Notes under the pieces: generated by a model
What the model was told of the DNA's origin: nothing
Database searches by the model: none
The model's input: only the letters and a program-made list of their open reading frames with translations
Translations under genes and position numbers: made by a program
Assembly (NCBI GenBank): GCA_947561395.2
Contig: OX387184.1
Coordinates: 24,728,766 to 24,792,765 of the forward strand
Direction of reading: 5' to 3'
Length of the DNA stretch: 64,000 bases
From: Buxus sempervirens
Lineage: Eukaryota > Streptophyta > Magnoliopsida > Buxales > Buxaceae
Shown here: in pieces, positions 53,456-64,000 of the stretch
Position numbering within the stretch: the stretch's first letter is position 1
How the letters are laid out: each line of letters starts with the position of its first letter

Positions 53456-54874
53456 ATGACAGCACTTCCAAGAGTAAGATGTCTTTTGCTCCTACAACAA
53501 GGAAGCCAAATGACCCTGAATCAGCTTAAGCAGATTCATGCCCAAGTGATCGTAAGTGGTTCAACTTGTCGTCGATCTGCTTCCGCAGTCGCCAATTTAA
53601 TCGAGTCTTACTGTGACGCAGTATCGACTCCAGAAGGAATTGACCATGCCCGTCTTGTTTTTAGACATTTCGAGGAACCAAATGTGATTATTTGGAACAC
53701 CATGATCCGATGTATGCTTCCTTTAGATGCAATCGCCCTTTTTGCATATGGGGTTTCGAGGAGTGACTTGGTATTCGACAATTTAACTTATACTTTTGTT
53801 CTTGGATCGTGTGCTCGATCATCCGCATTTTCGGAAGGAAAGCAGATACATGGTCGCGTTATCAAGTTGGGATTCGAATCGAATGTCTCTGTGCAAACTA
53901 CTGGGATACATTTTTACGCGAGGTGTTCTGATATTGGGTCTGCTCGGAAGCTGTTTGACAAAATGCCTGTGAGAACTTGCGCTACTTGGAATGCGATGAT
54001 AGCGGGATATTGTTCACAGGGAAGGAGAGTTGGTGACCACGCCTGTGATTCATTTGCATTGTTTCGTGATATGTTGATTGAGAGTTTGGTGAAGCCATCG
54101 GAAACAACTGTGGTCTGTGTGCTTTCAGCATGTTCTCATATTGGTATTTTAGAGAAGGGGACCTGCATTCATGGGTATATCCAGAAGACAATTTACGCCC
54201 AGGAGGACGATGTGTTTATTGGGACTGGCCTTGTTGATATGTATTCAAAATGTGGGTGTGTTAGTAGCGCATTGTGTGTTTTTAAGAGAATGAAAGTGAA
54301 GAATGAGGTAACTTGGACTGCAATGGTGGCGGGATTGGCTGTCCATGGACTAGGAAAAGAAGCATTAGAGCTGTTGGATGCAATGAAAGCTGATAATGTT
54401 AGACCCAATTCGGTCACATTCACAAGCTTGTTATGTGCATGTTGTCATGCGGGACTTGTTGATGAAGGTCTCTGTCTCTTCAACAGTATGAGCAGTGAGT
54501 TTCATGTCACGCCTCAAATCCAGCATTATGGATGCATTGTTGACCTCCTTGGTCGTGCAGGGCGCTTACAAGAAGCCTATGAGTTTATTGTTCGCATACC
54601 TATAAAACCTGATGTTATTTTATGGAGGAGTCTGCTAAATGCATGCAATGTTCATGGAGATGTTGAAATGGGTGGGAAGGTGGGGAAGATACTTCTCCAG
54701 CTACAAGCAGAGCAGAAATTGATGGACTCAATGTCCACGTGTGAAGATTATGTAGCATTATCAAATGTTTATGCTTCTGCACAAAGGTGGGACAATGTCG
54801 AGATGGTAAGAGAGATGATGAAAACAGGGGGAGTACAAACCAAACCTGGTTGTAGTTATGTTTCGATCAACTAG
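53456..54874 (+). CDS. MEF20: Pentatricopeptide repeat protein, PLS class with E motif (MEF20-like)
   Basis: Intact single-exon gene of 472 codons, the only intact protein gene in the window. PPR proteins of this class bind organelle RNA in a sequence-specific way and direct C-to-U editing in mitochondria or plastids. Repeats include NVIIWNTMIR (about residue 76), SVQTTGIHFYARCSDIGSAR (about 145-165) with ATWNAMIAGYC, VFIGTGLVDMYSKCGCVSSA (about 246-265) with VTWTAMVAGLAVHGLGKEAL, NSVTFTSLLCACCHAGLVDE (about 314-333), and HYGCIVDLLGRAGRLQEAYE. It ends with an E-type motif (YVALSNVYASAQRWDN to KPGCSYVSIN) and no DYW domain, so it would need a DYW partner. Length, order and motifs resemble Arabidopsis MEF20 (At3g18970); the symbol is by resemblance. 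The start is the first in-frame ATG; the previous ATG at 53404 is out of frame. N-terminal targeting is inferred. Confidence 0.9.
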   Translation: MTALPRVRCLLLLQQGSQMTLNQLKQIHAQVIVSGSTCRRSASAVANLIESYCDAVSTPEGIDHARLVFRHFEEPNVIIWNTMIRCMLPLDAIALFAYGVSRSDLVFDNLTYTFVLGSCARSSAFSEGKQIHGRVIKLGFESNVSVQTTGIHFYARCSDIGSARKLFDKMPVRTCATWNAMIAGYCSQGRRVGDHACDSFALFRDMLIESLVKPSETTVVCVLSACSHIGILEKGTCIHGYIQKTIYAQEDDVFIGTGLVDMYSKCGCVSSALCVFKRMKVKNEVTWTAMVAGLAVHGLGKEALELLDAMKADNVRPNSVTFTSLLCACCHAGLVDEGLCLFNSMSSEFHVTPQIQHYGCIVDLLGRAGRLQEAYEFIVRIPIKPDVILWRSLLNACNVHGDVEMGGKVGKILLQLQAEQKLMDSMSTCEDYVALSNVYASAQRWDNVEMVREMMKTGGVQTKPGCSYVSIN

Positions 54875-56480
54875 CTGCCAACTTGAGTGGACTTTAGGAT
54901 AATCAAATATTCATGAGAATTTTTAAAGCAGGAAGAGATTCAGTTATAATGGCAAACTGAGTGTGATTTGATGTTCCATTGATCCTGAATCTTTTGATGT
55001 GGAAAATTTTGTTATCAGAGCCTCCTCTATGTCTCAAGTTCAGTGTTGAAGCTATTGGGATGGCTTTCTCGAGCAGAGTTCGATCTATGAGAGCTATTAT
55101 CAAGGAGAAGACAAAAGGGGGTGGGGATGGGGGGCTGGAATGGAGGGGAAGATTCTACTACCAACGAGAGGGATAACTGAAGCAGAGTGTGAGCTGTCTC
55201 TAGGAAGGGAAATACGAAGATAGAGAGTTGAAAAACATTCAAGAAGACACTAAATATCATATTTTTACCAGATTTTGGTGTCTTATGAACTGTTTGTTAA
55301 AGTCGAATTCTTTTGGAAAGTCTAAGATGAGACGGGTTAAAGAGGATTTACTCAGATTCTTACTCCTTTAGTACATTCACTCGTGGCACATGCAGTGATG
55401 GAGATGCGTTAAGAAAAATGAATTATTTTAGCATTTTTCCTTCATGTGAACGAGATATTTGCAGCAATCAGAATTTGTGCCTCAAAGTGTTTGTTGGCAT
55501 TGTTGGCCTGAGGTTTTTTTAACCCCAACTTGTTAAGACGAGGCATTTCGTTATTGGTTATTGCTATATTTGGTGGTCTGAGTTTTGCTAGGATGATTTG
55601 TACAACCACTGCCATTTCCTTTGTGTAGCAGCAGCAAGTGGGGAAGGTGTGGTAACATGTATGATCTTGTTGCTTCTCATCTTCAAGGGTAAGTGGATAA
55701 GCCTCGGTAACAGAGAGAATGGAGGTAATTTATGCCAAGGATATGATTTATAATATCTGAGACATGAATCACCCATCCCATCTATAATTGATAGCTGCAT
55801 TCTTGGTGCTGGTAGTAAGAGTGTGCGTAAACTCCTGCAATGAAGAGCACTGGTGTCCAATGCGGCTTCGCTCCTAGTGATCAGTTTCATGAAATAGGCT
55901 GGCTAGAAAGTTTTTTGTTGAAAGCAGGAGTAAATCAAGTTCTTGATCGATAGATTCATGCAGCATGACTTCTGAAGAAATTTGTTTTTGTCTGAACTGT
56001 AAAAGCATCCTGACATGTGCGTCTAGAGGTTGCACTGAGCAACAAGGCGGAGTGAACTCAGCAACTAGAATGCATCAGTACAAGTAATACCAAAGGGCAT
56101 GAGCTGATGTTGATAATTCAAGTTTCAGAATGATGATATTAAGGGATCCGATTGTTCTTGAGCAAGATTGTCATTCTAATGTTGCAACACCAAAGTTGAA
56201 TAATTTGTGTCCCAGAAGGAGCGGCTGCAATAAGGTGGGTTTTGCAAAATCTTATATGCATATTATAAAATCTGCTTTGACTTAACAAGATCCATTGGTT
56301 GTTGTGATGAATACTTTTGCCACATGGGCAAATTATATGGCGATTTCATTTGTAATAACTTGAATAAGCCCAAATAATAATCGTATATTAGTTCTCACTA
56401 CATGTATAAATACCATCCAATGTTTTAGTGTTTGTACAAAGAAAAACTTTGTTGGGGTGATTCTGGATTGTAGTGTATTT
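54875..56480. other. Region downstream of the PPR gene
   Basis: Contains the presumed 3' untranslated region followed by about 1.5 kb of unique-looking sequence without a supported gene. Short frames here are chance openings. No repeat family recognised. Confidence 0.45.
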
Positions 56481-56745
56481 TTAAAAACTCATTTGGGGAA
56501 AACCCATTCCCCAAATGGAACCAAATACTTGTTTAACCCCAGGAAGTCATTCCAAGTTTTGGAATGGATTCCCAAAATCAACGCCAAATGACACCTTAAT
56601 AAGCCTTCATTCTCATTTTAAGAGAATGAGTTTTGACACACTTAACCAAACACCTTTTTATCTCTCAAAATTAATTTTAGGCTTTGGAACTCATTCCAAG
56701 GCTTGGAATGAGTTCCCAAAATGAAAGCCAAACGAGGCCTTAGTC
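56481..56745. repeat. MITE-like segment rich in CATTCCAA/TTGGAATG inverted words
   Basis: Pairs such as ATTTGGGG..CCCCAAAT (56491-56516), CATTCCAAG..TTGGAATGG (56550-56570) and CATTCCAAGGCTTGGAATG (56692-56710) give strong foldback potential. The right side ends CCAAACGAGGCCTTAGT, reminiscent of plant MITE termini, but I found no matching left end or target duplication. Confidence 0.4.
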
Positions 56746-58583
56746 ACTCACATTTAAGCAATTTATATTGAACGTAAGTTGCCTGCAGGTGGGCGATTTA
56801 GCAAGCATGTATGCTTCTTTTCTTTTTTCTTAAAAGTTATTATCTAAATTAGAAAATTAGGGGGAGGCCTCCTTTTTGGAAGGTCTTCCGCAGGGGCTGT
56901 ACATCAAACATAGGACGCTGCAGGCCTCCTTTTGGGTTAAATTTAGCAAAAGGGCCTCACATGAGAGGCATGTGAGGCCCTCATGACTTGAACCATGAAC
57001 CCAAGCCAGCCACTCTTTGGTTGGGTTCAAAGAAAGCCAAAAGAAGAATACGCTTCCCAACAAAAGCTGCGTTTTCTTCCTCCCCAATGCCCTAAAATCC
57101 CCTTCTCCCCTTCTAACCCCATCCTAAAGCTATTTGCAGAGAAAAAGGGTGGGTTTTCTCTTGCCATGAAACGCGATTAAAATCTCTCTTCTGTTCTTGA
57201 CGTAAGTTCTCCGACTACCTAAATGTATGCTTTGGTGAACTTCCATTTTGTTGTAATCGTGTAGGTTTGCTTGCTTTCTATTTTATTTTTTTTTTTAATT
57301 TTTCCCCAGTTCATATGAGATGCCATACATCCTCATATGAATCTACATTCATATGGGATGAATGCAGTAGTACGGTTTGTTGTCTATCCTCAAACGGAGG
57401 CCTAGCACCTTATGCATTAACCCGTTTGCCCCATTGCCTTGTGTGTTTTTGTTTGAACTTTCTGTGTTCTTCCCATCAGAACCACGTACCATGAATAAGC
57501 CTTTATTAAAAGTGCATTGGGCCATTGGCTCCCAATGCGATGATGATGCCAACAAGGAATTGTTGGGTTTATTGTTTAAAACTGATAAACTAAACCGAAT
57601 TGAATAATCCTATTAAGTTGGTTATAGGTTTGCATTAATTGGTTTTGGTTTGAAATATATCAATTTTAGTTGTTTAATCTATGTTATTATAAAAAGATTC
57701 TAAACAATCACAACGAAAATCGATTGACCAAAAGAGTACTGTTTTTTATATCCTAATTGATAACTTTGATCCATACAATCTATATTAATTAGGGGTGGCT
57801 GGCTGGCTATGGCTTTCTACTCAAAAAAGAAAAAATTAGGGGTGGCTGGCAACCCTTCCATGGTTCACGCTATACAAAATTACCTTAACCCGTCTAGTTG
57901 GGTTGGTAACAATGCAAGATGATTACATTTTAGGACCATGATTCCCTTCTTCCTTGGTCTTGTTGAACTCATCAGTGTTCATTTCTTTTTTCTTTTTCAT
58001 TTTATTTATCTATTATTATAGTTATGAGCTGTGTCTTCAAGGACTCCTAGCTTTTGTCGCAATAGTTGTATATTACTATATAAAAAAGTTGGGTTTTACA
58101 CTTTCTCCTTTTTTGAGAGAAGGACCAAACGACTACTTTATGTGGACAAAATAAAGCAAGCTTTGTCTTTCTCTTTTATTGGATTGCATGATGTCCAATC
58201 TGGTTTCCGCTATTTTTGTAAAGTGGTCGAATACATCAATTACTTTGGAGGGTTTAGGCAACATGGTTTATCATTATTTTGGTTGTAGCAGTTTTTTATT
58301 TTATTATTTTTATTCAGACATTTGAATGAGTGCAAAACAATGAAAAGAAGAGAATAAAATAAACCCCCCCCCCCTGCCCAAAAAAAGAAAAGAAAAAGAA
58401 AACAATTGCCAGCGTGAGCTGTTGAAACAACTGCACAATTTCTTTGAGTTTTGCCATGGTGGCATAACTCAAATCACATCTAGTTCAGGTTTAACTTTTT
58501 TTCTTATCACTTTAGTTTAATTTTTCATTTAATTTCCTTTATTTTGTTGTCTTGTTTGTTTCAATTTTGCTTTGTGTCACTTG

Positions 58584-58615
<32 letters not shown>

Positions 58616-58658
58616 GTTTAATATTTTGATCAAAGTATTCAAATAATCAGATAACATT
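56746..58658. other. Spacer upstream of the Mutator-like gene
   Basis: About 1.9 kb. It may hold the 5' untranslated region of the following gene: a splice-donor-like GACGTAAGTTC occurs at 57197. There is a short duplication TTAGGGGTGGCTGG (57790-57850), a poly-C tract (58364-58373) and a (TA)n microsatellite (58589-58613). No protein gene supported. Confidence 0.4.
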
Positions 58659-61040
58659 ATGGTGTTTTTTGTGTGGGGAAATGTAGGGTCAAGTATCATG
58701 GTTTCACGGTTGAAGAAGTTATTTTGTTTTTGCCACATCGGTGGTGAAATAGTCATTGATAATACTAGAGAACTCACCTATAAGAATGGTCGGGTTGATG
58801 GCTTGGCTATTGATGAACAATCTGAATACAACGATTTTGTTGATCGGGTATGCCGTAAGTTTGATGTTAGTAGAGAAGGATTAACAATGAAGTATACCAT
58901 TGGAGTTGACAGGAGTCACCTTCTCCCCTTCACGGATCAAGAATCTTTGTCTAATTTGTTATACTTCAATGAAGGCAAGTTTGTTCTTATTTCAAGAACA
59001 ACAACGAGAAGGTGTCACCTATAATACTAGTAGGTAATACTTCTAGACTTAAACTACCAACCAAGTATTAAATATTTCTAGCATGGATATGTTATTAATA
59101 TTTTATTTTATTTACACATGTTAGGCCTTCAATAGCTGGGATGAGCTATCAGCCAACAACATCAATGAATGTTGATAACATGGTAGCCCAACCCTCTCAG
59201 AATCCAAAATAGATAGATGCAAGAGCTTTTGATGTTGGTATTGGGAATTCGAATTCAAATATGCAGCTTGCATCTAATTTATGGGAACATGAGATTGCTG
59301 GGGTGAGTCAGATGTTTCAATGTGCAAAGGATGTTCGAGTAGCACTTCATAAGTTTGCCGTAGCTGGACGATTCTCATTCAAACTAGTTAAGAATAATGA
59401 AGAATGTGTTAGAGGGAGATTCTCCATAGAGGGATGCCCTTGGAAGATAATGGCAAGTCGTACTAGTGGCTCAAAACTTTTTATGATTAAGAAGTACGAT
59501 GGTAGACATGAGCATACGGCACAGGATTGTATGAATATGAAGCCTGCAATTAGGTCAAAGTAGGTCGGTAATGTTATTGAGGAAAAAATTTGCCAAACTT
59601 CTTGTTATCTTCCTAGGCAAATAATGAAGGATTTCAGCATGGATTATGGATTAGACTTGTCATACCATCAAACATGGCGAGCGAAGGAGGCAGCTAAGCA
59701 GGTAATCGATGGTGAGATTATGGACTCCTATCGTTTTGTTCCTTTGATGTGTGAAAAGATAATAGAATCTAACCCAGGAAGTGTGGCCATGTGTACAATA
59801 GGAGAGCAATCAAGATTTCACCAGTTATTTATTGCATTTCATGCCTCCTTGTATGGGTTCCGTAATGGATGTCGTCCGATTCTTTTCATAGATGGAACCC
59901 ATTTGAAAGGGCCTTTTTTGGGTACAATGCTATCTGCAACCGCTCTTGATGCAGATGATGGGATGTTCCCAATTGCATTTGGAGTGGTCAAGTCAGAGAC
60001 ATTTGAATATTGGTTTTGGTTTCTACATATGTTGAAGATGGCATTGGCTGATGGACATGAGATTGTTATTGTATCAGATAGGAACAAAAATATTATCAGG
60101 GCTGTTGATGAGATATTTGGTTAGAATGTCCATTCACATTGCTATCGACATTTGAAAGAGAATTTCTTAAGTTTCTTAAGTAAATATACATTATCAAGGC
60201 AAGTGAAAATGACACTTGTGCATCAACTAGATCAAGTTGCCTATACTTATAGTAAAAGACAGTTTGAAGCCACATTGGGGAGAATGTTTGTCATTTCAAA
60301 TGAAGCACACAAGTGGGTTGTGGATAGTGAGCCTTCACATTGGGCTAATGCAATGTTTACCAAGAGGCGCTATGGTCAAATGTATTCAAATCTTGCTGAG
60401 ACTTTTAATGGATGGATATTAAAGGAGAGAGAAATGCCAATCTTGCATGCTGTTGAAGTCATACGTAGGAAATTGAGTGAAGAATGTTCAACCAACAAGT
60501 TAAGGCAAGTAAATAGCAATTGGTGGGAAAAAGAATTGATGACAAGCTGAAGGCAAACATAAAATCTGGTAGCCAGCTATATGCTATATGTTGCTCAGAG
60601 TTTGAATTTGAGATTGGGCGAAAGAAAATTGAATGTGCTGTTGATCTCCAGAATAGGGTTGTTCATGTAATGTTTGGCAAGCCACAGGACTTCCATGTCA
60701 GCATGCATGTAGGACAATACAATTGAGTAACTTTGATGTCTATGATTATGTGGAGGATTGCTACCATAAGGAGACACAAATTTTGATATATTCCCAACTG
60801 ATGTATGGTATAGATACAAGTGAGATTCCTTTTCATTGTTCATCAAATAGCGATGATTTGGGTAATGAGGATGAGCATGGAAATGAGGAGCCAATTCTTT
60901 TGCCCCCTATGACAAGAAGGCCCCCAGGGCGTCCTAGAAGGAAACGAATCGAATCACAAAGTGTTGATAGGAGACCATTGCATTGTAGTCGTTGTAAGGA
61001 GGAAGGCCACAATAGGAAAACTTGCAGGGCTCCTATTTAG
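58659..61040 (+). pseudogene. Mutator-like / MUSTANG-type transposase with PB1 domain, degenerate
   Basis: N-terminal frame (58659-59024) reads CHIGGEIVIDNTRELTYKN and IKYTIGVDRSHLLPF-like words, a PB1 domain as in plant PB1-containing Mutator-like and MUSTANG proteins. A probable intron (GT about 59033, AG about 59124) follows. The main frame (59225-60550) holds the Mutator DNA-binding domain (RGRFSIEGCPWKIMAS, YDGRHEHTAQDC) and the MULE core (PILFIDGTHLKGPF, HEIVIVSDRN, NLAETFNGW). TAG/TGA stops occur at about 59207, 59561 and 60122. A frameshift near 60535 leads to a mostly missing SWIM region and a zinc knuckle CSRCKEEGHNRKTC. No terminal inverted repeats were found, which would fit MUSTANG, but the gene is broken, so it is a pseudogene. 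Confidence 0.85.
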
Positions 61041-61228
61041 TGTGTTTTCATTTGAAGTATTGTCATATGAAATTCTGAAAATGATCTACTGTACAGCTTT
61101 GGGTTTAGGATTTTTTGAGAGGGGCTTATTTTTGTTTATGACTTGTACATTGGATTGTTAGGATTTTTTTAGAGGAGCTTCTTTTTGTTTATGACTTGTA
61201 CAGTGGATTGTTAGGTTTTTGCTATGTG
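61041..61228 (+). other. 3' flank of the Mutator-like gene
   Basis: Probable 3' untranslated sequence. It includes a direct repeat of about 55 bp (TTTATGACTTGTACA(T/G)TGGA at 61136 and 61189). It continues after the solo LTR at 63403. Confidence 0.45.
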
Positions 61229-61233
61229 GGTAT

Positions 61234-63397
61234 TGTAGACACCTGATTTTTGCACCCCTAAAAAAAAGAAAATTAAAAGTCAAAAGTCAAACCTGAGGGG
61301 TTCAAAAATTTGACTTTTTGATCGGGTACAAATTGACCACCAAACTTTATACCATTGGAAAGAGGACTTCGATACGATTCTAACGCAACTGAGTTTGCTC
61401 AAATCGGAGTCCGGATAAAGAAGTTATGGACTGGTCAAATCTAGAAATATCAGAAATCGGCTTTCTGCAAAACTCCAAATTAGCTGCTCAATTGGATATC
61501 AGCAGAAAAAGCGTGTCGACACGACTCCAACGCAACTGAGTTTGCTGGAATCGGAGTCCCGGATAAGGAGATATGAGCAAAACTGGCTCCGGGACGCGAA
61601 TTCGCACTTCTGCTAAAAAGCCCGAATTTGCTGCCAAACTTTAGCTTAGTAGATATGGAATCTCAACCTAATTCCAACGCCACTAAGTTTGTTGAAATCG
61701 GATATAAAATGAGAAAGTTATAAGCAGTCAAAAATTTCGGAAAATCTGCATATGTGGCAAGATTGAAGAAAGGGCAAAAAATAAAAATCTAAGAATAAAA
61801 TAATAATATTTTGTAAATATCTAACAATTAAATTAAATCAAAAATAAAAAGAAAAATACAAAAGACATGTGTCTTCTAACAAACTAATCTTAAGGATAAA
61901 ATAATATTAAAACCTAAAGAATCTTTTAATTAAAATAAATAAAGATTGAACAAAAATTATTAACCACATACGTATGATAAGGTTGAGGTGGAAGGATAAG
62001 AATTAAAAATATTTAAGTTTTAGTTATGTCAAATATGAAATTAAAATTCAATTAAAAAAGGTGATTAAAATTCAAAAAATGGTCATTTTTCCAACTATAA
62101 AAGGGGGGCCACCCCCCATTCATTCAATCAACAAAACCTCTCCCTTTCTCCCCTTTAGCTCTCTCTCACTTCACCCCCCTCCCTTTTCTCTCCTTCCTAG
62201 AGAGGCTGGCCTCCTTTAGTTTTGTCTATCTCCCCTTTCCTAACTTTTCCATGTCCAAACCCTGCCTCCACTCTGCCAAAATGTCCATTTTACCTCTAGA
62301 CCCTGCCTAAATTTTCTTTTTCACCCTTTTAGTATAAAGACCTAGTGAACCCCTTTTCAAGTTCATTTTGGAGAATCCCATACAGCGCGGAAGCGCTGTC
62401 GAAATTTTCGAAGAATCACAAAATACCAAAAACAAGCAAGTGTTAACATTCTTGCATCTCCAAAGGACATTGAAGAAAGGGAGATAATGGCTTTTTAAGC
62501 CAAATGAAGGAAATGCAGAACAATGGAGACGCTGGAATCCCGACGGACGTCACTGAAGACCCCAGGAGATCGGCTGGAATGACCCCAACCAAAATCGGAG
62601 CATAATGGCAAAAACAGGCAAAAACCGCATACTCAGAGCGGTCAGCACATGACCGCAGTTGATCTGCGGTCTGGCCTGAACCGCAGTGCATCTGCGGTTC
62701 AGACTAAACCGCATAGTAAGTGCGGTCAGTCCATAAAAAACATAAAAAGTTAACTTTTTTTACCCAGTTGGATCCAAACCCGACCCGAACTGGCCTAGAC
62801 CAGCCTCTTAAGTAATTTGGACTGTTTTAAGTCCACTTTTGGACCATGGGCCTAGACGGGCCCACCAAGATTCCCATGGGCCCACTTGTGGGGCTCACCT
62901 TAGACCGGCCCAAATAAAAATGTAAATAAATAAGCTAAGTAAATAACCAAAATAGGGTTACCCAATAACCCTACTGGGCCCCAGGCCCAACCTTTGCCAC
63001 CCACAGGTCTTCCAACGGGACCCGAATCCGACCCACATCACATAAATAAAAAGATAAAATCAAATAAAAGGGACCCACACCTTAAGAGGGCCCCGCAAGA
63101 CCAAATAAGGTAGAATGCTGGCCTAGGAAAGGGTGAACTTGACTCAAAAATCAGGGAGACCCGAGGGACCCATCAGACCGGCGGGGGCAGACCGGGGTGT
63201 CTTTAGGACTTCCCCGGCCGTAACCGAGGACTTAGCTAGAACTCTAGAAAAGCCGCAGACCAGACTTAGACCCGGATAGGGCAAACCCGTGTCTGCCTGC
63301 ACATCTCAGGTAGTGGCGACTCCGAAAGTCCCGAGGCACGCACGAACTGCAAAACGTGCGCCCGGTGTGTGATCTAGGGTAGATTTAGGTGCGCACA
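61234..63397 (+). mobile_element. Long gypsy-type solo LTR (2.16 kb), intact
   Basis: Perfect 5-bp duplication GGTAT (61229-61233 and 63398-63402). Starts TGTAGACACCTGATTTTTGC and ends TTTAGGTGCGCACA. It shows the family layout on the plus strand: three GATTCC..GGAATC units (61360-61700), TATA (CTATAAAAGGGGG near 62096), a palindrome block (62637-62738), a weak hairpin (63005-63023), GGGACCCATCAGACCGG (63167-63183) and GTGGCGACTCC (63315-63325). It is the cleanest reference copy for the interrupted LTRs. Confidence 0.92.
62637..62738 (+). promoter_or_regulatory. Leader palindrome block ACCGCAG..CTGCGGT
   Basis: Four imperfect palindromes: GAGCGGTCAGCACATGACCGC, GACCGCAGTTGATCTGCGGTC, GAACCGCAGTGCATCTGCGG and ACCGCATAGTAAGTGCGGTC, joined by short linkers. 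It lies about 540 bp downstream of the TATA motif, so it would be transcribed. Confidence 0.65.
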
Positions 63398-63402
63398 GGT
63401 AT

Positions 63403-64000
63403 ACTTAGGATTTTGTAAGGTTTTGCTGAGTGTTTTTTTTGTGTTATGATTGTATACTCCATGCTCTATACTTTTTCTTTCATATAATATATATAATCAT
63501 CTTCATTATTCATAAAAAAAAAAAAACAATGGTCTACTTTATTATGGTGCTTGAATGCTTTTTGAACTAGCAATTATGTTCAATCATACACAGAACAAAA
63601 TATGGCTTATATATGATTACTATGATTCGCATAAATTATTGTTTGATTTAAATTAGAACATCAATTTGATTACACACCTATTTGGATATATTGTTTGATT
63701 ACACTCTAATTTCAATGCAATCAGCACAATATTGGTCTTATATGTTTTCATTTCATTATGTTTTTCATTATAAACCACTCCTTGAAGCAAAACAACAAAA
63801 TATATTTGGATGACCTCTTTTTGATGATGTAGATTTATGTACAGTACACAAATAAGACTGCCTTTGACCTGGGTAATGCCAATGTCCACTATGCCACCTC
63901 CCGACTTAGGTGCAAATGCCGAGAACACGATCATCGTCTTATTGCGGGAGAACCCACCCAGTACAGTGATGGGTTGGCATGTACTAATCCAGTCACAGTC
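63403..64000. other. Right edge: AT-rich sequence with a possible minus-strand exon
   Basis: 63403-63800 shows no gene. On the minus strand from 64000 to about 63825 one frame is open and protein-like (WISTCQPITVLGGFSRNKTM, FAPKSGGGIVDIGIT), running off the window. I do not recognise it. It could be the last visible exon of a gene outside the window. Confidence 0.35.

Noticed and set aside
56481..56745. Complete MITE with terminal repeats
   Set aside because: Foldback words are clear but no pair of ends plus duplication could be found, so only a low-confidence repeat is given.

Overview
The window is nuclear DNA of a flowering plant, most likely a eudicot, and is almost entirely transposable elements. 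The evidence is plant-type Ty3/Gypsy and Ty1/Copia retrotransposons, plant hAT and Mutator-like transposases, captured plant exons with GT-AG introns, and one plant organelle-editing PPR gene. Nothing identifies the species. Only one gene looks intact: a 472-codon PPR protein resembling Arabidopsis MEF20 (53456-54874, +).

Layout. Bases 1-6.6 kb: non-coding DNA with a hAT-Tip100 MITE (453-782) and a 3.16-kb Ac-like hAT element (3296-6456) whose transposase is broken by a frameshift and stops. Both have perfect 8-bp target-site duplications (TSDs). Bases 6.6-51.9 kb: one Ty3/Gypsy chromovirus on the minus strand, split by later insertions. Its 3' LTR is at 6614-8015 and its 5' LTR at 51581-51904. 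Its gag, protease and integrase-tail pieces survive at 50945-51286, 49583-49829, 20515-21031, 10305-10770, 8933-9238 and 8016-8228. Into it went a Copia-type solo LTR (21037-49577). Into that went a long gypsy-type solo LTR (21252-49489). Into that went a young Copia element (21657-26271), a second Ty3/Gypsy element (26610-42783), another solo LTR (42826-46285) and a hAT element (48397-49444). The second Ty3 element itself carries a gene-capturing hAT (28007-31094) and two 3-kb solo LTRs (31806-34888, 39233-42604). The deepest path has five levels. The 10.8-20.5 kb interval is a separate solo LTR inserted in the chromovirus, holding two further solo LTRs.

Bases 51.9-64 kb: a MITE remnant with possible exon debris, the PPR gene and its flanks, a spacer with a MITE-like segment, a degenerate Mutator-like/MUSTANG-type transposase gene with a PB1 domain (58659-61040), and a solo LTR with a perfect 5-bp TSD (61234-63397).

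Most notable observations: (1) a Pack-type hAT that captured at least four exons, with introns, of an mRNA cap guanine-N7 methyltransferase-like gene; (2) long LTRs that carry element-specific palindromic arrays beside the TATA box and again in the leader, differing from copy to copy while the flanks stay recognisable, plus a conserved GGGCC/GGCCC hairpin; (3) a nesting record in which solo LTRs far outnumber elements with internal domains. Domain calls come from reading translated motifs by eye; no database search was run.
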